NCBI GenBank assembly: GCA_937997485.1
Contig: CALKTH010000022.1
Span: 1 to 64,000 of the forward strand
Direction of reading: 5' to 3'
DNA: 64,000 nt
From: an uncultured Acidimicrobiales bacterium
GTDB taxonomy: Bacteria > Actinomycetota > Acidimicrobiia > Acidimicrobiales > SZUA-35
A model generated the notes under the pieces. That model made no database searches and was not told the origin of the DNA. It saw only the letters and a program-made list of their open reading frames with translations. Position 1 is the first letter of the stretch. Each line of letters begins with the position of its first letter. Of the stretch, positions 58,235 through 64,000 are shown piece by piece. Made by a program: the position numbers and the translations under genes.

Positions 58235-59587
58235 CTATTTGCGGCGGCTGAACCAGCTGCCGCCCTTGTCGCCTTCTTCATCATCTCCGAGGAAGGCGGC
58301 CAGGGCGGGATCTTCTTCGTCTTCGTTGGTGACTCGTCGCAACTCGTCGAGGAACGGGTCGCCCGTTGTGCCGTCGGGTGGCGGCGGGTCGGCATCAGGA
58401 ATGGCGTCGGCCCATGCCGGGCGAGCAACACCAACGGCCTCGCCGGCGGCATCGTCGTCGGCTGCGCCCTCGGAGGTCAGGTCGACGACGCTCGCATCCT
58501 CGTCAGCCACGGTCACGGTCTCGTGGGCTTGGGTGGCCTCGAGGTCGACGTCGTCGCCTGCGTTGGCGACTTCGATCGTGTCGGTGTTGGTGATGGGTTC
58601 GTTCAGCGCACTTTCGACGGCGGCTTGCACGGCCGCGGTATCGGGTGCGGCGGTATCAGGTGCGACGGTGTCGCCTGCCCCAGTGGCTTCGGGAACGGAT
58701 TCGCCGGCTTCGCGCTCGGCGGCGGCGTGGAGGTCCAACGGCGGAGCCTCACCAAGTGGGGTGTCGAGCGAAGTGTTCACCGCCTCGTTGAGGCCGGAGG
58801 AAAGCAATGCATCAGGATCGACGGCGGCAACGTCCGCCGGAGTCGGCGGCATCGACGTTCGAAGACGCTCCGGATCCTCAACGACACGAGTGAGCTCCGC
58901 CAATGCCTCACGAATGGTCTCGCGACGGGCAGCGAGATGGCCTTCGAATTGATCAACGTCGGCCACAAGCACGTCTCGCTGGGAGCGAAGTCCAGCAATC
59001 TCTTCCACCAACGCCGCCCGGGTGCCACCGTGCGCATCTGCCAACTCCGCCTCCGCTGCTGACACCTTCGCATCGAGGTCGGCCTTGGCCGACGACACCA
59101 GCGCAGCGACGTCGGTTTCTGCCTGGCTCATGAGCGTTGCGCGTTGCGCGAGGATCTCGGATCGGATCCGCTCGGCCTCGGCGTTGGCGTCGCCGACCAC
59201 CGTGCTGGCTTCTGCCGCAGCAGCATCGCGCAATCGTGCGCTTTCCTCGTTGGCTTCTCGCAGCTTGTTGTCTGCCGCCTGTTGCGCAAGGAGCAGCGTC
59301 TTGGAGATCGTCTCGTTGTCGAAACCATCTGCCTGCGCACTCGGTGCGGGGGCCGCGACCTCGGCGATGTCAGCGCCGGGACGCTCCATCAACCGCGCCT
59401 CAGCCGACGCGGCACGCGTCTCAGCTTCCTTCAGACGGTCCAACAGCAGGTCGACCTCATCGGCCAATGGAGCGAGGTTCTCGAGAACCCGATCCACCTG
59501 ATGCTTGTTGTAGCCGCGAAGCTCTTCCTCGAATCGCAGTTCCGGGATCCGCCGGAGCACGCGCAGCTTGTCATTCGATCCAGGCAT
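58235..59587 (-). CDS. DivIVA-domain cell-division/polar-growth protein
   Basis: About 450 residues from ATG 59587. The N-terminus has a DivIVA-like lipid-binding/coiled-coil start (RFEEELRGYNKHQVDRVLENLAPLADEVDLLLDRL, about 15-49). A long coiled coil to about residue 235 and a ~200-residue acidic Ala/Asp/Glu-rich tail that ends GSWFSRRK follow. It is in the usual wag31 position after sepF, but much longer than typical Wag31 (about 260). A possible -10 TACTCT lies 8 nt before the ATG. The tail is unusual. Confidence 0.86.
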   Translation of the reverse strand: MPGSNDKLRVLRRIPELRFEEELRGYNKHQVDRVLENLAPLADEVDLLLDRLKEAETRAASAEARLMERPGADIAEVAAPAPSAQADGFDNETISKTLLLAQQAADNKLREANEESARLRDAAAAEASTVVGDANAEAERIRSEILAQRATLMSQAETDVAALVSSAKADLDAKVSAAEAELADAHGGTRAALVEEIAGLRSQRDVLVADVDQFEGHLAARRETIREALAELTRVVEDPERLRTSMPPTPADVAAVDPDALLSSGLNEAVNTSLDTPLGEAPPLDLHAAAEREAGESVPEATGAGDTVAPDTAAPDTAAVQAAVESALNEPITNTDTIEVANAGDDVDLEATQAHETVTVADEDASVVDLTSEGAADDDAAGEAVGVARPAWADAIPDADPPPPDGTTGDPFLDELRRVTNEDEEDPALAAFLGDDEEGDKGGSWFSRRK

Positions 59588-59654
59588 GACCGGCAAGAGT
59601 ACCGGAGCAACGCCCGTGGCGGTGGGACAGTCGAGGGTTCGTCGACGGGAACTC

Positions 59655-59674
59655 GACCGTCAGCGCCGACGGTC
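59655..59674 (-). terminator. Hairpin GACCGTC-GGCGCT-GACGGTC after sepF
   Basis: A perfect 7-bp stem with a 6-nt loop starts 16 nt after the sepF stop and lies before the divIVA promoter. No T-tract follows, so it may be a weak terminator or an RNA-stabilising element. Confidence 0.45.
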
Positions 59675-59690
59675 ACGACGGCTGGCTGGC

Positions 59691-60320
59691 TCAGCGATCG
59701 AAACCGCGCTCTTCGATCCGGCGACGATCTTCCGCCGAGACGTCAACGCCCTTCGGAATCAGTAAGAACACACCGGTTGCCAGCTTCTCCATGGTTCCGC
59801 CCAGCGAGTAGCAAACGCCGCTGGCGAAGTCGATCAACCGGCGCGACAGGTCTCGATCCAGGGACTGGAGAATCATGATGACTGGCGTGGCTCGCTTGAA
59901 CTCGTCGGCGAGAATCTTCGCATCGCCAAACGACTGGGGGGCCAACGACTTGGGCTTCGCGCTTCGCACGGGCATCGGTTGCACTCCGCCGACAGCGGCG
60001 CCGAACTCGCTGGCCTTTGCCTCGGCCGGGGCATTCAACGGCCGGACGGTCACCGACCCATCCTCGAAGTCGGGCCCGGGAGAACCGACAGGACGGAGCG
60101 GGCGAACCGTACCTACAGCACTGGCCCCACCCGTGGTGTTCTGGCCATACGAAGACGTCGCCTGCGGCTCGGGCCCGGTGGCGGGTACATCAAACGCGCC
60201 AGTCGATGCGGCCGGGGCCGCCTCCTGCTCCGGCTCGTCATCTTCGTAGAGGTAGCCGTCGTCGTACTCTTCGTCAGGGCCGAGGCCCAGGTACACCATC
60301 ACGTTTCGAAACATCGACAT
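59691..60320 (-). CDS. sepF: Cell division protein SepF
   Basis: This 209-residue protein starts MSMFRNVMVYLGLG, the membrane-binding amphipathic helix of SepF. A disordered acidic linker follows, then the SepF core: SFGDAKILADEFKRATPVIMILQSLDRDLSRRLIDFASGVCYSLGGTMEKLATGVFLLIPKGVDV (about 128-192). SepF anchors FtsZ filaments to the membrane and replaces FtsA in actinobacteria. It has a good ribosome binding site (GGAGAG). The gene is 214 nt from yggS, a gap that contains a GGATCGC/GCGATCC palindrome at 60343-60358. Confidence 0.95.
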   Translation of the reverse strand: MSMFRNVMVYLGLGPDEEYDDGYLYEDDEPEQEAAPAASTGAFDVPATGPEPQATSSYGQNTTGGASAVGTVRPLRPVGSPGPDFEDGSVTVRPLNAPAEAKASEFGAAVGGVQPMPVRSAKPKSLAPQSFGDAKILADEFKRATPVIMILQSLDRDLSRRLIDFASGVCYSLGGTMEKLATGVFLLIPKGVDVSAEDRRRIEERGFDR

Positions 60321-60342
60321 CGCACTCTCTCCGTGGACACAA

Positions 60343-60358
60343 GGATCGCGGGCGATCC
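60343..60358. repeat. Palindrome GGATCGC-GG-GCGATCC in the yggS-sepF gap
   Basis: A perfect 7-bp inverted repeat lies 22 nt upstream of the sepF ATG. As RNA it could form a small stem near the ribosome binding site. Role is unknown. Confidence 0.4.
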
Positions 60359-60534
60359 GAGGTCGTAGTTTCGCACGTCCGCTGTCCCGCGTCGTGCTTT
60401 GTCCTTCACAGCGACCATTTGGCCTCGAAGTTTCGCCCCGTCATCGCCGAACTCCACACCCAGCCTGCCCGGTACACCTGGAGTTCTGCAGAGCAGCATC
60501 ACCCGGTCGCTCACTACGGGCAGAGCCGAACCGG

Positions 60535-61239
60535 TCACGGCGCCTGTCCGGCCGCTGGTCGGGCCCCGAACAAGGCGGTACCGACGCGAATCATCGTGGA
60601 ACCTTCTTGCACGGCCCGTTCCAGATCAGCAGTCATTCCCATCGAGACCTCCGGAAGCTTCCAGTTGTCGGCCAACGATCGAAGCAGGGCAAAACCCGGG
60701 GCGGGGTCACTGCCATCGGTCGGGCCGATGGTCATCAACCCTCGCACATCCAGTGCCGAATCATGCGCCGCCTCAAGCAGCACCGGAAGCTTGTCTGGGT
60801 TGGCACCAGACTTCTGGGCCTCTTGCGTGGTGTTGACCTGAATGAGGATCGCCGCGCCGGGCGCTCGCTTGGCGATCTCGCTGACCAGCTCGATCCGATC
60901 CACTGTTTGCCACAGCGCCACGTATCGGGCGATCTTCTTGACCTTGTTTCGCTGCAAGCCGCCGATCATGTGCCAGCGAGCCTCAGGGCGATCGAGCATC
61001 GGTGCCTTCCGCTCGATTTCTTGTCCGTAGTTCTCGCCCAGATCCACCAAGCCGACGTCGATCGCCGCTCGGGCCACTTCGATCCCGTGCGTCTTGGTGA
61101 CGGCGAGCACCCGCGTCCGCTCGAGCGAGCCTCCAGCATCGGTGATCCGGGCCTGGACCGCTGAGTGTCGCTGGGCGATGACCTCAACCAAGGCGCGATG
61201 CGCCTCCTCCGTGCCGAGCTCTGATTCGTCGACACTCAT
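60535..61239 (-). CDS. YggS-family pyridoxal-phosphate homeostasis protein
   Basis: This 234-residue protein has LERTRVLAVTKTHGIEVARAA with the PLP-binding Lys (KTH, usually KT/KYx), LGENYGQEI, WHMIGGLQRNKVKKI, VDRIELVSEIA, ILIQVNTTQEAQKSG and RGLMTIGP. YggS (PLPBP) proteins bind PLP without a known enzyme reaction and maintain B6 vitamer balance. Its ATG overlaps the pgeF stop by 4 nt. The ftsZ-pgeF-yggS-sepF order is typical of Gram-positive division clusters (ylmD-ylmE-ylmF). Confidence 0.93.
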   Translation of the reverse strand: MSVDESELGTEEAHRALVEVIAQRHSAVQARITDAGGSLERTRVLAVTKTHGIEVARAAIDVGLVDLGENYGQEIERKAPMLDRPEARWHMIGGLQRNKVKKIARYVALWQTVDRIELVSEIAKRAPGAAILIQVNTTQEAQKSGANPDKLPVLLEAAHDSALDVRGLMTIGPTDGSDPAPGFALLRSLADNWKLPEVSMGMTADLERAVQEGSTMIRVGTALFGARPAAGQAP

Positions 61240-61925
61240 GAGGCGGATGCTTCGATCCAGGCGACGGTGGTTTGGCGACCGCGGTCGCCTCGAGTGCGAT
61301 GGCTGAAGAAGGCCGGATCACTTGTGCAGGCGAGTGTGGTCGGGTCAGGAGCAGGGCAACCGGAGCGGTCGAGCACGAGCCGCACCATGCCGGGCATGTC
61401 CAGCGCACGTTGGCCAGAGACAGTGCGAGACTCGACGGCGGGCCCGAAGGACTCGATCAAGGCATCGAGGTCCTCGTCACCGAACTCATACGCACTCGGG
61501 GTAATGCATGGGCCAACGAACGAAGCGATGGGTGCTCCGCAGTTGGCGCTGAGCAGCTCCACACCTCGGCCGATGATCCCGGCCGCAGCCCCGCGCCACC
61601 CGGCGTGCAGCACTGAAACTCCGGCTGCGCCGACGAGCACGACGGGCGCACAATCCGCCGTGGTGACCGCAATCGGTGCGTTCGACACGGTGGTCATCGC
61701 ACCGTCGGCGGTCGCTCCTGCATGCTCACCGGGCTCACCGACGTGTACGACATCACTGCCATGAACCTGTCGGAGCCACGTCCACGGCGCGTCGACAATC
61801 GATCGACGACGTCGCTCGAGATCCGCGGGAGCGGGTTCGCCAACGAAGAAATCACCGTCTGCCGCTGCGGTCGCGACGACTCGCACGGTTCTGCCATCGG
61901 TGAGCGCGTGCGACCAACGTTGCAC
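61236..61925 (-). CDS. pgeF: Purine nucleoside phosphorylase/laccase-domain protein (YfiH/YlmD family)
   Basis: This 229-residue protein starts from GTG, 14 nt after ftsZ. TWLRQVHGSDVVHVGEPG, ITTADCAPVVLVG and VLHAGWRGAAAGII give the conserved His, Cys and His zinc ligands. Members of the family act as purine nucleoside phosphorylases or adenosine deaminases and, as PgeF, correct misincorporated peptidoglycan amino acids. The gene is part of the conserved ftsZ-pgeF-yggS-sepF set. Confidence 0.92.
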   Translation of the reverse strand: MQRWSHALTDGRTVRVVATAAADGDFFVGEPAPADLERRRRSIVDAPWTWLRQVHGSDVVHVGEPGEHAGATADGAMTTVSNAPIAVTTADCAPVVLVGAAGVSVLHAGWRGAAAGIIGRGVELLSANCGAPIASFVGPCITPSAYEFGDEDLDALIESFGPAVESRTVSGQRALDMPGMVRLVLDRSGCPAPDPTTLACTSDPAFFSHRTRGDRGRQTTVAWIEASAS

Positions 61926-61939
61926 GAGCGGCCGATGAG

Positions 61940-63058
61940 CTACTTGAGGAAAGACGGGACGTCGAACTCGTCGTCCTCGTCGTCGTCGGAAGCAAAGATG
62001 TCCACACCGGCGTCGCGTTGCGCCGGACGGGAGTCGTCGGCGGGGTCGTCGCCGAGGAGATCGCTGAGTGGACTGTCGTCTTCGTAGCTTGCACCGCCGC
62101 CCTCGTCGCCTCGATCCCAGCGGTCGAAACCGGCGGCGATCACGGTGACGCGGATCTCGTCGGCCATGTTCTCGTCGACCACGGTGCCGAAAATGATGTT
62201 GGCGTCCGCGTGGGCGACGTCGTGGATGATCTCCGCTGCTTCGTTGACCTCGAACAAGCCGAGTTCGCTCGAGCCAGCGACGGAGAGAAGGATGCCTCGA
62301 GCGCCTTCGATTGATGCTTCGAGGAGCGGGCTGGCAATCGCCGCCCGAGCAGCCGCCAGCGCGCGACCCTCACCGGACGCCTTGCCGATTCCCATGAGGG
62401 CGGATCCTGCGTCGTGCATGATCAGTCGCACGTCAGCGAAGTCGGTGTTTATCAGACCCGGTGTAGTGATGAGGTCGGTGATGCCGGCGACACCGGACAG
62501 CAGGATCTCGTCCGCCATCCGGAAGGCGCTGACCATCGTGGTCTTTTCGTCGGCGATCGAAAGCAGTCGATCGTTCGGAATGACGATCTGCGTGTCGACC
62601 TTGTCCTTCAGGCGCCCGATACCGCTCTCTGCCTGCGAGGCACGACGGCGTCCCTCGAACCCGAACGGGCGGGTGACAACGGCGATCGTGAGCGCACCCT
62701 GGCTCTTGGCGATCTCGGCGATCACAGGCGCAGCGCCGGTACCAGTGCCGCCGCCCTCACCGGCGGAAATGAAGACCATGTCGGCTCCATCCAGCGCAGC
62801 GGAGATCTCATCGGCGTGATCTTCGGCCGCCTGTTGACCGATCGCTGGGTCACTGCCGGCGCCGAGACCACGGGTGAGGTCTCGACCGATGTGAATCTTC
62901 GTCTCGGCGTCGTTCATGAGCAACGCCTGCGCGTCGGTGTTCACGGCGATGAACTCGACGCCTCGAAGGCCGGCATCGATCATTCGGTTGATGGCGTTAC
63001 AGCCACCACCACCAACGCCCACCACCTTGATGACGGCAACGTAGTTCTGGGTGTTCAT
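61940..63058 (-). CDS. ftsZ: Cell division protein FtsZ
   Basis: About 372 residues from ATG 63058 ([19 protein letters not shown]). The tubulin GTP-binding signature GGGTGTGA is near residue 100. RGLGAGSDP and the T7-loop region [13 protein letters not shown] follow. After an acidic linker the C-terminus ends FDVPSFLK, the conserved peptide that binds SepF and other partners. It forms the division ring. The track start (63085) adds 9 residues. ftsQ ends 45 nt upstream. Confidence 0.97.
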   Translation of the reverse strand: MNTQNYVAVIKVVGVGGGGCNAINRMIDAGLRGVEFIAVNTDAQALLMNDAETKIHIGRDLTRGLGAGSDPAIGQQAAEDHADEISAALDGADMVFISAGEGGGTGTGAAPVIAEIAKSQGALTIAVVTRPFGFEGRRRASQAESGIGRLKDKVDTQIVIPNDRLLSIADEKTTMVSAFRMADEILLSGVAGITDLITTPGLINTDFADVRLIMHDAGSALMGIGKASGEGRALAAARAAIASPLLEASIEGARGILLSVAGSSELGLFEVNEAAEIIHDVAHADANIIFGTVVDENMADEIRVTVIAAGFDRWDRGDEGGGASYEDDSPLSDLLGDDPADDSRPAQRDAGVDIFASDDDEDDEFDVPSFLK

Positions 63059-63103
63059 GAATGAGTTGTCTTTCTGGGGGCCCATCGGAGGACGGGCGGG
63101 AGA

Positions 63104-63976
63104 TTAGGTACAGGTCGAGAGATCGGTCAACGGCGCCGCCGGGCGACCGTCTGCGTGTTGGCGGGTGACGGTCGGTGCCGCAGGCACGCGTACGTCGATC
63201 TCCCACAAACAGCGGAGATCTACAGAGGCGAGAATCGTGTCGAGACTAACGAGTTTCTCCCCGAGGCCGCTGTCATTGCCCAAACGGGCTCGCCCACCGG
63301 AGCTGAGCTGCAGGAAGATCGTGCGCTCATCGACCACGATCTGGTCGATCTCGGCCAACCGTTCTGGAGTGAGGCGATCGAGCAGTGCCACGATCCCGTG
63401 GATCTCGGAGGGGGCGAGTTCACCGGGTACTCCCGATGCCTCGACTCCCGCGATCGGCACGAAGCCGAACGGCCGAGTCGCCACCGTGTCCAATTGCCGT
63501 CCCGAACGATCGATGATGGCGAATCCTTCGCTCCCTGCGGACTGGCCAGCGGGGACGGCCACGGGGAGCAAGAGGTGCGGGGCTCGTTCGGAGACCGTGA
63601 CGGTGATGCGTCCCTTCCACGAGCGCTCGACCTCGACGCCGTGAACCCACGGCACTCGACTCACTGCGAACTCGGCCGCCGTGAGGTCGAGCTCGACCAG
63701 GGGCATCTCGGGCTCGATGCCGGTGGCGTTGATGATCTCGTTCGTGTCGGCCTGTTCGTTCCCGACGACAACAACCTCGTTCACATCGAGGAATGAACTC
63801 TGCAGAAGCGCAAGTGCCCCGACCGAAAGAACAGTGATGGTGGCCAACGCCAGCACGGTGCGAAGCCGCTTTCGGCCTTCACCGCGAGCCACCTCTGTGC
63901 GGCGTGCTCGCATACGGGGGTCGACGACGGCCCCGCTCTTTTCTGCTGTTGGCTTCTGCTTCGTCGTCGTGGTCAC
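63104..63976 (-). CDS. ftsQ: Cell division protein FtsQ
   Basis: This 290-residue protein starts from GTG. A basic cytoplasmic N-terminus is followed by one transmembrane helix (about 40-60) and the extracytoplasmic POTRA and beta domains: SSFLDVNEVVVVGNEQADTNEIINATGI, then LVELDLTAAEFAVSRVPWVHGVEVERSWKGRITVTVSERAP. FtsQ links early and late divisome proteins. The start is preceded by AGAAGG and overlaps the stop of the upstream gene (GTGA). Confidence 0.94.
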   Translation of the reverse strand: MTTTTKQKPTAEKSGAVVDPRMRARRTEVARGEGRKRLRTVLALATITVLSVGALALLQSSFLDVNEVVVVGNEQADTNEIINATGIEPEMPLVELDLTAAEFAVSRVPWVHGVEVERSWKGRITVTVSERAPHLLLPVAVPAGQSAGSEGFAIIDRSGRQLDTVATRPFGFVPIAGVEASGVPGELAPSEIHGIVALLDRLTPERLAEIDQIVVDERTIFLQLSSGGRARLGNDSGLGEKLVSLDTILASVDLRCLWEIDVRVPAAPTVTRQHADGRPAAPLTDLSTCT

Positions 63977-64000
63977 TCGAGGCCTTCTGGCGCGTGTGTT
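63973..64000 (-). CDS. 3' end of an upstream gene overlapping ftsQ (partial)
   Basis: On the minus strand, in the frame that ends with the TGA inside GTGA (63973-63975), the last codons read THAPEGLE then stop. A 4-nt overlap with ftsQ is what a further gene of the division and cell-wall cluster would give. In actinobacteria this position is usually murB or murC, but eight residues cannot identify it. Confidence 0.35.

Overview
The window is high-GC (roughly 60-65% by eye), densely coded bacterial chromosome from an actinobacterium. I infer the class Acidimicrobiia (Ilumatobacter-like) from gene content, with no database check. Supporting signs are a bacterial proteasome activator (Bpa), an ftsQ-ftsZ-pgeF-yggS-sepF-divIVA block without ftsA, a DnaE1-type replicase, and frequent leaderless starts of the form TAnnnT, 6-8 nt, then ATG or GTG. 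No rRNA, tRNA, CRISPR array, IS element or prophage was recognised.

Region 1 (1-41949) is a very large cell-surface or exopolysaccharide locus. It holds nucleotide-sugar genes: UDP-glucose dehydrogenase, UDP-glucuronate decarboxylase-like, an RfbC-family epimerase, a homoserine-dehydrogenase-like oxidoreductase, glucose-1-phosphate cytidylyltransferase, and a CDP-paratose 2-epimerase-like enzyme. It has two polyprenyl-phosphate sugar transferases that could start chains, about ten glycosyltransferases (GT4, GT2, two WecG/TagA, GT39-like, GT87-like), a Wzx-type flippase, two O-antigen ligase/Wzy-like polymerases and three separate Wzz/BY-kinase-type co-polymerases. It also has three sulfotransferases, a methyltransferase, Gfo/Idh/MocA and SDR enzymes, a GtrA protein, an FAD oxidoreductase cut by the left edge, and a GH74-like lipoprotein. 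Duplication of initiation, polymerisation and chain-length functions suggests at least two interleaved polysaccharide pathways, one probably sulfated. Most genes lie in minus-strand runs joined by 4-nt ATGA/GTGA overlaps, separated by short plus-strand runs.

Region 2 (41965-54849) is mostly housekeeping. It contains dnaE interrupted in frame by a 379-residue intein with a LAGLIDADG homing-endonuclease domain in the PHP region, then a CAP/SCP-DUF4214 secreted protein, a GNAT-like protein, bpa, an alkaline-phosphatase-superfamily protein divergent from an Rrf2 regulator, a patatin-like lipase, a nitroreductase, rluD, lspA and a TraR/DksA-like protein with a histone-H1-like tail.

Region 3 (55046-64000) is ileS followed by the division cluster, read on the minus strand from ftsQ to divIVA. 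The last 28 bases hold the 3' end of a further gene that overlaps ftsQ.

Non-coding signals include several perfect palindromes in promoter or intergenic positions (4714-4729, 17054-17067, 54301-54316), a 24-bp imperfect palindrome inside a good -35/-10 promoter (47791-47814), intrinsic-terminator-like hairpins, and a recurring leaderless-promoter signature.
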